Below are positions 1 to 9,400 of a stretch of DNA of 64,000 bases, in pieces. The notes under the pieces were generated by a model. That model saw only the letters and a list, made by a program, of their open reading frames with translations, searched no databases and was not told where the DNA came from. The translations under genes and the position numbers were made by a program. This DNA is from JBKCUK01 sp046318415 (GTDB lineage: Bacteria; Pseudomonadota; Alphaproteobacteria; Caedimonadales; Caedimonadaceae): NCBI GenBank assembly GCA_046318415.1, contig JBKCUK010000006.1, positions 1 to 64,000 on the forward strand, written 5' to 3'. How positions within the stretch are numbered: position 1 is the first letter of the stretch; the number at the start of each line of letters is the position of its first letter.

Positions 1-19
1 GGTTAAGGGAGCACCCAAG

Positions 20-664
20 GTGAATGTCAGTCCATCTCCAGCGGAGACAACCGAGGTCGATGTTTCTGAACCAGCGCTGGCTGAACACGCCAGCAAGCCC
101 AGCGATGCCCGAAGTGCATTGCTGGAAGAGATTCGCCAAGGTCGTAAACTGCAATCCTCCGCACCCCAAGAAGCTGCAGAAGTGGAGCAAACACCCCGTG
201 ACCAGCTGTTGTCGGGTATCCGCCAGGGCGTACAACTTAAGCCGACACAACCCAATCAAAGGCCCAAGGTGGAGGCTCCTGTAACAAAATTGGATTCCAT
301 GTGGTCTGGTCTGAAAACCGCCATTGGCGAGACTAAATTTGAGGACGAAACCGTTGATATTCGAGAGGGCGCGGACGATTCTGAATGGGAAGAGAGTGAA
401 GATTCTTATGAGCCCTACGAGCCTCTAAAGCCACAATCGCAAAACCAAGATGAGCCTCAGAAGCAGGAAGTGAATAAGCCACACACAACTTCTTCAAGCA
501 AAAAGGTGAACGAAGTGGATGCGGTGAATGAAGATGAAAATCAGGAAAATGTCGCACCTAAGCCTGTTGTGCCAACAGAAGCAGAGGCCATTGACGATGC
601 AGAAGTTCTGGCCAAGATTCGTAACCGGCGACGCCACCTGGAGGGCGATGACGAAGATTGGTAA
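20..664 (+). CDS. WASP-VCA-like protein with two WH2 motifs (5' end uncertain)
   Basis: Seen: two motifs fitting the WH2 actin-monomer-binding pattern (LLxxIxxGxxLK), residues 31-47 (ALLEEIRQGRKLQ) and 60-76 (QLLSGIRQGVQLK). A weaker Trp-containing relative lies near W95. A very acidic middle follows, and the C-terminus is a basic amphipathic helix running into acidic residues with a terminal Trp (LAKIRNRRRHLEGDDEDW, residues 197-214). Known: WH2, connector and acidic-Trp in this order form the VCA module by which WASP/WAVE proteins and Rickettsia RickA activate Arp2/3. Inference: an exported actin-nucleation factor. The GTG at 20 has an AAGGGA nine bases upstream and could be the true start, but the frame is open to the window edge. 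Without a signal sequence the gene may well continue to the left. The downstream neighbours are related in architecture. Confidence 0.72.
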   Translation: MNVSPSPAETTEVDVSEPALAEHASKPSDARSALLEEIRQGRKLQSSAPQEAAEVEQTPRDQLLSGIRQGVQLKPTQPNQRPKVEAPVTKLDSMWSGLKTAIGETKFEDETVDIREGADDSEWEESEDSYEPYEPLKPQSQNQDEPQKQEVNKPHTTSSSKKVNEVDAVNEDENQENVAPKPVVPTEAEAIDDAEVLAKIRNRRRHLEGDDEDW

Positions 665-700
665 GTTAGACTTTCCCCCCGAGTCTGCTGTTTCTTTTCT

Positions 701-727
701 GGGCTTCATGTTTATGAAGCCCTTTTC
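701..727 (+). terminator. Rho-independent terminator after the first WH2 gene
   Basis: Perfect 9-bp stem (701-709 pairing with 714-722), four-base loop, followed by TTTT, 37 bases after the stop codon. It separates the first WH2 gene from the next one, suggesting separate transcription units. The rest of the 275-base gap holds no gene that I can support. Confidence 0.8.
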
Positions 728-939
728 ATTTCTCCTCACATTTGCGTCTATCACCTCTCTTTTCAAATTTACAGTGGTAACCAGGGGTTTAAAGTCTGGC
801 AAGATTTCACGGTGAATTTTTGTCATGGACTGCTGCATAGTGAATTCTTACGTGGCGTAGATACGTCATGCACAAATATTTCAGGGATAAGCTTAGCGAT
901 AAAATGTGCGTCGAGAGATGGTGATAGAAAGTTATAAAG

Positions 940-3288
940 ATGGTTATATTAAGTTTATTGATGACGACTGCCTTAAGCGGTGTGACAGGTTACAAGCCCG
1001 TCAAGGCTTACGTTGATTTTATTTCCTTGAAAGACAATTCTATTGTCTCTAAAGCCTCGTCTTTAAAGACCCTCTCTCCAACATCGGCGCTTGCCGTAAG
1101 TTTTCAGCCCATGTTTGCGCAAACCCAGCTTGTGCCAGCTGCTGAGGGACTGACAGCCCATCGTGGAAACGTGGGTCGGATTCAAAATGAGATTCAGTCC
1201 GCCAAGCAGGTGGCAACGTCCCAAGGGGATCAGGGTGCGCCCTCTGTTTATTCGGACAAGACTATGTCTTTCTCGGCTCCAATCCATCGTCAAGTGGTCC
1301 AGCCACTGCGCAGTGCTGATGATTTTGATGGTGCGTCTCAGGCGGATGGTGGTGACGATATCAGGGCACAAAGAGAGACCGTTCCATCAGGGGATTCACC
1401 CAACAAGGTCTCACAGCAGGATCAATCTACAGGTGTTGCCGAGCATGTAACCCGTTTTTCTCCTGCCCACCATGAAAGCTCCGACACCTTTGCAGAATCG
1501 CGCACAAGGGAGAATAATCCAAAACATGATCCCGTACAGATCATTAAGCCAAGCAGCGTGCCATTGCATTTGTCTGATGCTTTAGGACCTGATGTGTTGA
1601 GTCTGAGGGATGATGTCTTTGCCGATGGGGCATTACCTGTGGTGGACGCAAGCAAACCCATTGCGCTTAGTACCTCCATTGATCCTGATGCGGCGATTGA
1701 AGCGACAGACATGGAACTGGTGGGTCTTAAAAAAGAGACAATCACCCTCTCAGATTCTGCAGATTCATCAATTCCATTGGCGCCGTCGCTCCCAAGGATA
1801 ACGGTTCCCGTTGCGCCATCTATCCCTGCACCTTCAGTGAAGAAAATCCACGGAACCAAGCCCACCCTTAGCTTTTTAGATGAGCTTCTGGCGCGTTATG
1901 GAAGGGATGGGGTGTCTTCTTCATCAGATAAGACGGATGACAAAGTCCATGTTCGTGTGAACGATAAAGCTTTAACGTCTGAGGGGGATCACCAGCCTAC
2001 CCCATCCGTTCCGGTGGCACCTTCCCTGCCTGCAGTAATGGTTCCCGTTGCGCCGTCTATTCCTTTGCCTTTGGTGAAGAGAGCCTTAGGTGCAGAGGGT
2101 AACCTCAGTTTCATGGATGAGCTGAGAGCGCATTTGGATTCCAGAAAACGAGCATCTGCTGAGGCTGAGGCGCTGCAGGCATCTAAGGGATTAAAATCCA
2201 CACGCGAGAGCAACAATGCCCAGAAGGGCCCTGTGGATCCCAGTGTTTTCGGGACAATGTCAGGGATTCTTCAATCCATCAAACGGGGTGTAGCCTTGAA
2301 AAAAACAACTCCCGATGAGCCAAAATCTGTTGCTGAAGCCAAGCGAGACTCCTTGATTGATATGCTCGATCGGACAAAATCTGGGTTATTGCCCTCGCAC
2401 CTAAAAAGAACCCTCATGGCTGACAGCAAAACAGATAAGCAAGCCCCGGCTTTGAATGCCCCAGCGCATTCTACTGTTGTGGATCTCAGTCGTGTCTATG
2501 ATGATTTTCCCGTGCTTTCCCTCAAGCCCTTTGCAAAGAGGGCAACGCCTGTTCTGCGCAAGTTAGACTTCGCCAGCACTGAAGCACCGACATTCTCAGA
2601 AAAACAGGAAGTGGCTCATAATAAGGTCGAAGCCTTGCCGCCTCTCTCTCTCAGCGCTCAAAAAACAGATGTGCCGCAAGTTGATCAACCTGTGCCCGTC
2701 ACAGTTCCTACGCCTGCACCTGTCAAGCGATCAAGTGCAGAAATTTTGGCAAAAGTCGCGTTTCGTCAGCATTCGACTGGATCCTTGGCGGATATCCTTG
2801 CAAAGGGTGGGCACTTGGGGCTGAAAACGGTTCAGCCTCAGCCCGCAAAAGAAGAATCATTGAAGGAGCAACCACCCGTTGTACAGGCCTTGTCACACTC
2901 CTCAGGATCCTTTGCAGCGCGGATTTTATCTGTATCTCACGACCTAGATGAGGCGATTGACTTAGATGAGGAGGCAGACTGGACTGATGACGAGAATCAG
3001 ACTTTTGAACCTGAGAATACATCTTGCAATTTGTATCTTTCGGGACAAGAGCGCACCGCCTTGTATTTTGAGCAGTTAACAAAAGAAAGCGAATTGAAAA
3101 CCACTAAAGAAGATGAAGATCAAGGAGCCTCTACGCTGCAGGAAAAAGGGTCTTCTCAAAATCATCTTCTGGATGTGCTCAGCATTCGGCGCAAAGCTAT
3201 GGAGGGTGAAGATGATGGAGAAAATGATTCTAAGTCACCAGAAGGACATTCTTTTGCAAGTGATGACGAAGAAGACTTTGATTTTTAA
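940..3288 (+). CDS. Large exported WH2/connector/acidic protein (RickA/WASP-like)
   Basis: 782 residues, mostly low-complexity Pro/Ser/Asp/Lys. A hydrophobic N-terminus (residues 1-24) looks like a signal sequence. Residues ~440-456 (SGILQSIKRGVALKKT) are a good WH2 motif. Residues ~279-323 and ~357-403 are two copies of a unit pairing a VPVAPSIP-type Pro stretch with LSFxDEL. Near residue 613 a looser WH2-like helix occurs (SLADILAKGGHLGLKTV). The C-terminus, residues 742-782, has HLLDVLSIRRKAMEGEDD followed by a DDEEDFDF tail, resembling the connector and acidic parts of WASP VCA and the end of the preceding gene product, with Phe where WASP has Trp. Inference: an actin-nucleating effector. 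ATG 940 has a weak ribosome site; ATG 961 is possible. Sequence alone does not show secretion route or activity. Confidence 0.7.
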   Translation: MVILSLLMTTALSGVTGYKPVKAYVDFISLKDNSIVSKASSLKTLSPTSALAVSFQPMFAQTQLVPAAEGLTAHRGNVGRIQNEIQSAKQVATSQGDQGAPSVYSDKTMSFSAPIHRQVVQPLRSADDFDGASQADGGDDIRAQRETVPSGDSPNKVSQQDQSTGVAEHVTRFSPAHHESSDTFAESRTRENNPKHDPVQIIKPSSVPLHLSDALGPDVLSLRDDVFADGALPVVDASKPIALSTSIDPDAAIEATDMELVGLKKETITLSDSADSSIPLAPSLPRITVPVAPSIPAPSVKKIHGTKPTLSFLDELLARYGRDGVSSSSDKTDDKVHVRVNDKALTSEGDHQPTPSVPVAPSLPAVMVPVAPSIPLPLVKRALGAEGNLSFMDELRAHLDSRKRASAEAEALQASKGLKSTRESNNAQKGPVDPSVFGTMSGILQSIKRGVALKKTTPDEPKSVAEAKRDSLIDMLDRTKSGLLPSHLKRTLMADSKTDKQAPALNAPAHSTVVDLSRVYDDFPVLSLKPFAKRATPVLRKLDFASTEAPTFSEKQEVAHNKVEALPPLSLSAQKTDVPQVDQPVPVTVPTPAPVKRSSAEILAKVAFRQHSTGSLADILAKGGHLGLKTVQPQPAKEESLKEQPPVVQALSHSSGSFAARILSVSHDLDEAIDLDEEADWTDDENQTFEPENTSCNLYLSGQERTALYFEQLTKESELKTTKEDEDQGASTLQEKGSSQNHLLDVLSIRRKAMEGEDDGENDSKSPEGHSFASDDEEDFDF

Positions 3289-3319
3289 TAGTTGACTGTC
3301 TTTCTGTCATCTCTTTATT

Positions 3320-3340
3320 GGGCGCGCTGCGCCCTTTTTT
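3320..3340 (+). terminator. Rho-independent terminator
   Basis: Six-base GC stem (GGGCGC/GCGCCC, loop GCT) followed immediately by six T, 31 bases after the stop of the second WH2 gene. The remaining ~165 bases before the next gene are AT-rich and hold its presumed promoter, which I could not place with confidence. Confidence 0.8.
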
Positions 3341-3505
3341 GTCATGGGTGTTTGACCTTTCCCTCGGGTATGCTGGTCAAGATGATAATAATGGCACAAA
3401 TAAGACCTTTTTGGCTTCAAATTCGTTAATTATGACATTGACAAATGGGACTAAGTGTGGGAAAAAGCCGGCGTAAAGTTAAAATTTTAATTAATTTAGA
3501 CGGCT

Positions 3506-6037
3506 ATGTTTATACCCATTCTCGTTGGAAGTCTTCTTGCCTCTTTGTGGCCATCACAGCAAAAAAAAGATGGTTTAGCGCAGCATGCGCAAGCCCTCGC
3601 TGCTCAGCAAAAGTTATCTTTTGAGTTGCGCACCTCGACGACGCTAGCTTCCATGCACACCCATGAGTTAAGCCGTCAGAGTGGCGCTTCTGTTCATCCC
3701 TTTAGCTATTTTGGCCGCAGTATGGAGTGCACTAGTGCGACTTATCGTGCACCGTCAGATGTATCCTTCGGCGGTTATCAACCGGCAGCCTTGATGACAA
3801 GGGGAGGGTATCGTCTTGGTGGGTCTGGAGGCTATGATGAGCAGGGAAGTCGCGCCGTACCTCCTTATAGGCTGAATGAGGTGTGGCACTCTTCTGCGCC
3901 ATCGGATCAACCTAAGGTCCCTGATTTCCCTGTCTTGCGGGATTCACAAGCTTTTGCGCCGCTGCCACAACCCGTGGTAGGCTCTGGCGCCGAGAGGGTC
4001 TCACCCACTTTGGCATCCAGAGAAGCAGTAGACTCAACCTCGCTCAATGATGATGCCGATGCTTTGGATTGGTATGGTTTACTGTCAACTCTTCCAGAGG
4101 AAGATCTAAGGTGGCTAGCGTCGGGTGAGGCAGCAAATGTGCCGGCTCTTCTTTCAAATCCAGGGCAGTTCATTTATCACCCGAGAATGATGCGTAAGCT
4201 TTGGCAGTATGCAGTTGAAGGGCAAGGTGGGGTCAATTCAGGTGGCCTGACGATCTCTGTTGCCGAGACGGAGATCCAGGCGCCACCTCCGCCACCGCCA
4301 CCACCTCCGCCACCGCCACCACCTCCGCCACCACCGGCAGCGAAAAAGGCTGCAGCAAAAGGAAAATCCGCGGCAACACGCGCGGCACAAGCAAACGCTC
4401 AAGCCAATCCTGCAGCTGAAAGTCAAGCAGCTATGTTGGAAGAATTGTCCCGCAGACTGCAACAGCGCAAGCGCAATGCCAACCTAGGGCCTGCACCCAG
4501 TGTCGCGGCCGATAAGGATGCCAGTGCTTCCTCAAGCAGCACATCACTGCCGCTGTTCAAGTTGCGGTCCCGTAATGCCGATGCGGCCCCTGTGACACCA
4601 AGGCGCCCCTCAGGTCATCAGATCCCTGCGGTCAATGAATACGCAATAGATCTGAAAACTCTGCGCAAGCGCGCTAATGGCGGCGTGACTGGACCAGAGA
4701 ACGCCACATCTGAAAGCCAGAGCCCCACTCAAAAGGTGGAAGGGGCTGGCCAAACAACTGGCATTTCCAGTTTTGTGAAACCTTCAGAATTTGCCAGTAT
4801 CGTGGCACAAGATAAGTTGAGTACGGTAACGTCCGCTGCAGAGGTTTCTAAAGATATTGCTTCAGCAAGCGTTTCCGCACCGACTACTGCTGCAGAAATT
4901 CAATTAGCACATTCCTCACCAGCTAAGCCCAAGCTTGTTACGGTTGATGATATGTTGACTAAGTTTGCGCGGGAGGCAGCCGACACCGTGCCACGCTCAG
5001 CGGAGAGTGAGGCCGTTGCCGATACCGATGACTTTGCATCTGACATCCCTTTTGAAGAGGATCAACCAGTTTATGTCAACACCGCACTGAGCGAAGATTT
5101 TTCGTCGCCGACGCACCTAGAGCAGGTCGTGGTACCAGCCCAACAAGAAATGGTAAGCGACGTAGAATCGACTCTTGAGGGTAATCTCAGGTCGCTAAAC
5201 GCAATGGATCATAACCTCAGTGCTATACATGATCTGCTTCCAATTGAAGATCAGCCTGCCTCGCCTGTGAGACACGACGATCATGCCGAAGAAATGATGG
5301 CTTCTACTGATCCTGTGTTGGGGGGCGTATCTGCACCCTCAACGCCACAGCGGACTGCTGTTCTTGACAGGCATGAGGGTGCAACGATCCAGGACGATAC
5401 CAGCGCCCTATTGGCTTCCGTCAATCGAAAGCTGGATTTTGGTCCCTCTGCCTCCTTTCCGCCCACGAGTATCGACCCCTACGAGCTGGCAGGCCTCCAG
5501 GGCGAGGGGGTGGCGGCAAAGGTCGAGCCCAGGACAGTGGCTCTCGACCCTAATCCAGTCATAGGAACCGTGGTGATTAGCGCCAAAAATAGCGATGAAT
5601 TCCTATTTCTCGGCAGTCCGGTCCGGAAGGCACCGCCACAAGAAACGCAGATTTTCTCAAAGGATGGGAATCTGGTAGGCCGTTTCAGCCCACCCAAAAG
5701 GCTCACGCCTCTGGTGGACTTAAGTAATCTGCCGCCTGATGCGAATCCAAGGGCCGCTTTGAAACATCAGCAAGAGAAGCAGGATATTTCAAACCTGGTG
5801 GCACCAAGCCCCCATCACCGCAAGGCAAAGGAATTGTCTGGAACCCAGCCCTCTCGGGATGAGCTGCTTGCTGCAGAAAAGCCCAAGGGCATTTGGACGT
5901 CTTTTAAGCGTTTGTTCAGGGGGGACGCGGAAGATGCACCAGGTGCAGACCTTGAATTGCAACAGCTCTCTCAGCTGAGTTCTCCTGTGAGTTACGCCCG
6001 CTCACCACGCAGAAATGATGATGATGAGTTGATTTAG
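3506..6037 (+). CDS. Exported polyproline protein with Ena/VASP FAB-like motif
   Basis: 843 residues. The N-terminus (IPILVGSLLASLW) is hydrophobic and may be a signal or anchor. Residues 260-277 are 18 consecutive prolines, then an Ala/Lys linker and at 309-325 the basic amphipathic helix AMLEELSRRLQQRKRN. Known: in Ena/VASP proteins a polyproline profilin-binding region precedes actin-binding helices, one of which (FAB) has the pattern [LM]MEE[LM]xxxLxRRR. The match here is in the right order. The rest is low-complexity, Ser/Ala/Pro rich, with scattered short helices and a late W797 motif (GIWTSFKRLF) echoing one in the first gene product. Inference: a profilin- and F-actin-binding partner of the two WH2 proteins. 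Codons of the proline run form 18-bp in-frame repeats (CCT CCG CCA CCG CCA CCA), so run length may vary between strains. Confidence 0.65.
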   Translation: MFIPILVGSLLASLWPSQQKKDGLAQHAQALAAQQKLSFELRTSTTLASMHTHELSRQSGASVHPFSYFGRSMECTSATYRAPSDVSFGGYQPAALMTRGGYRLGGSGGYDEQGSRAVPPYRLNEVWHSSAPSDQPKVPDFPVLRDSQAFAPLPQPVVGSGAERVSPTLASREAVDSTSLNDDADALDWYGLLSTLPEEDLRWLASGEAANVPALLSNPGQFIYHPRMMRKLWQYAVEGQGGVNSGGLTISVAETEIQAPPPPPPPPPPPPPPPPPPAAKKAAAKGKSAATRAAQANAQANPAAESQAAMLEELSRRLQQRKRNANLGPAPSVAADKDASASSSSTSLPLFKLRSRNADAAPVTPRRPSGHQIPAVNEYAIDLKTLRKRANGGVTGPENATSESQSPTQKVEGAGQTTGISSFVKPSEFASIVAQDKLSTVTSAAEVSKDIASASVSAPTTAAEIQLAHSSPAKPKLVTVDDMLTKFAREAADTVPRSAESEAVADTDDFASDIPFEEDQPVYVNTALSEDFSSPTHLEQVVVPAQQEMVSDVESTLEGNLRSLNAMDHNLSAIHDLLPIEDQPASPVRHDDHAEEMMASTDPVLGGVSAPSTPQRTAVLDRHEGATIQDDTSALLASVNRKLDFGPSASFPPTSIDPYELAGLQGEGVAAKVEPRTVALDPNPVIGTVVISAKNSDEFLFLGSPVRKAPPQETQIFSKDGNLVGRFSPPKRLTPLVDLSNLPPDANPRAALKHQQEKQDISNLVAPSPHHRKAKELSGTQPSRDELLAAEKPKGIWTSFKRLFRGDAEDAPGADLELQQLSQLSSPVSYARSPRRNDDDELI

Positions 6038-6068
6038 GGCGTATCTTGTCTAGAAATCAGAATCGAAG

Positions 6069-6097
6069 CGGCTAGGGGGTATCCCCTAGCCGTTTTT
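6069..6097 (+). terminator. Terminator of the polyproline gene, inside the repeat
   Basis: Perfect 10-bp stem (6069-6078 with 6083-6092), loop GTAT, then TTTTT, 31 bases after the polyproline gene stop. The same hairpin occurs in the right repeat copy (16129-16157), where it contains the phrB stop codon. It was probably a shared hairpin between convergent genes before the island separated them. Confidence 0.85.
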
Positions 6098-6266
6098 CTT
6101 GATGGCTTCATAGGCCTCTAGGGCGCGATCGCGGCTTGTTGCATGATCGATGAGACGTTCTGGGTAGGTCTCGCCGAGACGTATGCCAGCCGCCCGCAAA
6201 ACCAATGCGGGTGCTTCCCAGGGTTGGTGAATGAAGTCGCGGGGAAGGTCCCGTAACTCTGGTACC
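6086..6266 (-). pseudogene. Detached 3' fragment of photolyase gene
   Basis: Encodes, on the minus strand, the last ~60 residues of a photolyase identical in protein sequence to the end of the intact phrB at 16146-17567. It begins abruptly at VPELRDLPRD with no start codon, so it cannot be expressed as phrB. The upstream (higher-coordinate) bases 6267-6439 are unrelated to phrB. Because the differences from the intact gene are silent, the fragment looks like a recently captured piece of a functional allele, not a decayed copy. Confidence 0.9.
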
Positions 6267-6439
6267 TCGTTCCTTCATCAACAAACTCGACCTTACAAGG
6301 AATCCGATGAAGAGCTACTATCATTAAGTTCATTAAAGAATGGGTTCTAACAGCGAATTCACTAGATTTTCATTGTGCATTTTCTGCAAATTGAATGCTG
6401 TCATTCCTCACTTAATTAAAATTTTAAGGAAGTAACCGT

Positions 6440-9400
6440 TTAGTTTATAGCTGTTATTTTACGTAACTTGAATACTATTCTCCGTTTTACATGTCTGATG
6501 AATTCAGCGATATTCCTTAAACGGGCAGACCAAAATCTCTTTTTCGGAAATTTAAATTTGGCAGCGTTTGGCATTCTTTGTTGCGGGAGGGTCTGCAGAA
6601 AACGAGTAAGCAGAGCCACTTCATCAAAGCGGGTTTTATAAGTATGCTCCGTACTTATGGATACACGCATGATTTCGTCTCGCGTCAGTGAAGCGATTCG
6701 ATTCACAAGATTTTCGATATCAAAACGCCAACTTTCAACTATCGCCTTATTGTTATCGGGAACTTTCATAGGATACGCCAGGATTAGCCAACCCGTCTTT
6801 CCTTCAAGAATAACCTCATTGTGCGGCGGCGCATCCAGAGATATGACTGGCGTAGAGCGGGAGATGGATTCATAGAAACCAAGACCTAATCCTTCATGGG
6901 AAGAAACTTGGATGCTGACATCATGCTCTTCATAGAGATCCAAGATCTCGTCTCGGGAGAGAGTTCTGTCAATGATAGTAATACCATCAGGCAATTCACC
7001 GGAATAATAGCTTGGCAGTGGATCCATAGAAGTGATCGTCAATTCAATATCATCACGCATCGCAAGGGCCTTTGAGAATGCCTCGATAACTTGGGGCGTG
7101 TTCTTGCGTATTTTCGGATTGTGACCAGCGATATGCAAGAAGCGAATTTTCGTTTGCTGCATCAGGCGCTGGCGCTTTTTCTCTAGCCTATTCGCAGGTA
7201 GGGGACGACCAAAGCCATGCCCCAAAAAAGCACCATTGGTTACCCCGGCTTTATTTAGGGAAGTTTCTGTTTGCCTTGTGCAATAGAGTGTTGACGTTAG
7301 CCTGTTGTGATAATGAATCTCGTTCTTAATGACGATTTCGATCATCGGAATATTGCAAATTGAGAGCTTTCTGACTTTTTCTTTGAGGGCGAATAAGCGT
7401 TCCCAATTCGGTTTCCAGCAAATTTCAGGAACTAATAATGTTCGGATTTTATTGGCAAGAACAAAATGGGCTAGTTCGTTGACTGTTACTTCCTCACGAT
7501 AATTATGAGAGTAATAGACTGAATCAGCGTTGGCTGGAACACTCCAGTCTTCTTGATTTTTTTGCATCACAAGGGTTCCTCCCTTGGCGGCATATGGGCG
7601 AAAGGAAAAAATATGAACTTTGTAGCCAATACTGCGTAAAAGTTGAGTGTAGGTATGGGTGAGATTGCCTAAACCTTGATCGGCCCAAACGGTATAAATA
7701 CCGATATTATTGTTAGCAGAATTATCGATTAAGTGTAGCGCAGATCGAATGAATACGTCAAAATCGTTCCCAAAAATCGACCGCACCCTGGCCTGTTGTT
7801 GCTCACCAATGTGCTTTAGGCGTTCCACATCGTAATAAAGATCACGAATTGTGGAAATCCACTCAGTAGAATCCTCGCCAAGGTAAATTCCTGTATCTCC
7901 AAGCATCGACTTTAAAAAACCATTAGCTGTGGTGATGACAGGGATACCATTCATCGCCGCCTCAAACGCGACTCTACAAAAAGTTTCATCCACAAGGGTT
8001 GGGACAATTACTAACCGAGCGGTTTTGTAAAACTCCCTGACGTTACCATAAGTGTTCAGTTTACATTTTGAATACTGAGAGACTTCGCGACTCAACTCCT
8101 TGAAAAATTTCGACTGTTCGGGTTCATTTTGAATTCCCATAAAAGGGATCTGATCCCCAAGCGCCTTGACACAGTCAAGAAAGATCCTGCCGCCTTTTAA
8201 GAGTGTGACATTGATCTGCAGCACATATAAACCGAAGTCATCCCGTTCTGCAAGAAACTGTGCATTATCTGAAATTGGGTGAATGATGTTGAAATTTTCT
8301 TTTCCACCAAGACGTTCGTATACGTCTCGCATGAACTCTGATGCAACGTACTTCCAGACAATATCTGTTTTTTGGATGGGAGGAGTGTATAGGGCATGTT
8401 TTCCTAAGTTATCCATAATGTGCTGGTTATTTGTGTAACCTAACTCGATCAGGCCACTCCAAAAATGGTAACCAATCATCGCTGTTACCCGATTCTTCAC
8501 AGCGAGGTCCATTGCGGCGTCATTTGTCCCGCCTTGTGCGTGGATAAGGTCTGGACCAAAATGATCTACGGCAAGTTGTATATCTTTATGGCAATCTCCT
8601 CCGTCATAACGAATGTCAATGTAATACGGGGTATGGGTAAGTCTATTGTTCTGGTGCCATCCTGTTTTCGGATCTTGGAAGCTAACCCATACACATTCAA
8701 TGCCAAACTCACACAGAATTCGACAGGTCTGGTGCATGAAACTTTCCCCGCCCCCCATGGGATAGCCTAGATGTGTTGGGATGAGGTAAACCGGTACCAC
8801 TTTATCGAGTGTCCTTAGAAGACTGATTAACTCTTCAGCAGAATATCGATCGTGTAATTCAAATAAATAATCTTGAGATAGCCATGCCAAGCGTAATAAA
8901 CTTTTGAAAATAACGTTTGGTAAAACTATTCTAATGGCTTTAGGTTCAGTAATAGGCAAACTGAAATTGCGGTCATCAAGCGAGGAAAGACCCTGCTCTC
9001 GTACTGACTTAATAAGATCATAAATTTCAAATGGATTAAGAATAGGTCGATTGAGCGCAAGGCAATTAGCTTCATATAACTTTAGTGCATAAAAAAGAGT
9101 TTTTTCTTGGCAATGCTCGACGACATATGGCAAGACCACAGTCTTGATCATTTCAAGCCGCTGTCCCACGATGTTGTAGTCAACTATCCAACGATGGGTC
9201 CCTGAAAAGTCTCCTCCTAAACCATGGTTTATCGACACTTCCAAGAGTCCTTTGTCATCTCTAGAAATATCGATTTGGCTGAGTAGTGTGCGTAACGCCT
9301 CCGTTTGATTTGCCTCAGACAATAGTTTGATACTCGCGATCAACGCATCACGATCGCACTGGAGAGCTGCAAGAGTTGCCTCATCACACAAAACTAAGCG

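Larger units (their letters stand above)
6064..6266. repeat. Left copy of 203-bp direct repeat (phrB 3' end)
   Basis: Matches 16124-16326 without gaps. The first 127 bases (6064-6190) are identical. The remaining 76 contain seven substitutions (6191, 6194, 6199, 6200, 6212, 6254, 6256). Read as phrB codons all seven are synonymous. The repeat brackets the glycan-biosynthesis genes and marks the island boundary. Confidence 0.95.

Noticed and set aside
1867..1905. LSFLDELLARYGRDG as a WH2 motif
   Set aside because: Helical LLxxLL part only; no GxxLKxV extension. Kept as a separate repeat instead.
5395..5445. TSALLASVNRKLDFG in the polyproline protein as another WH2
   Set aside because: The helix start fits but there is no Gly before the LK-type tail and the tail is acidic-aromatic, so the match is weaker than chance motifs in such a long protein.
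6342..6375. GCGAATTCACTAG resembling vector polylinker at the island edge
   Set aside because: Only ~13 bases match by memory and the surrounding sequence is not vector-like; coincidence is more likely than assembly contamination.
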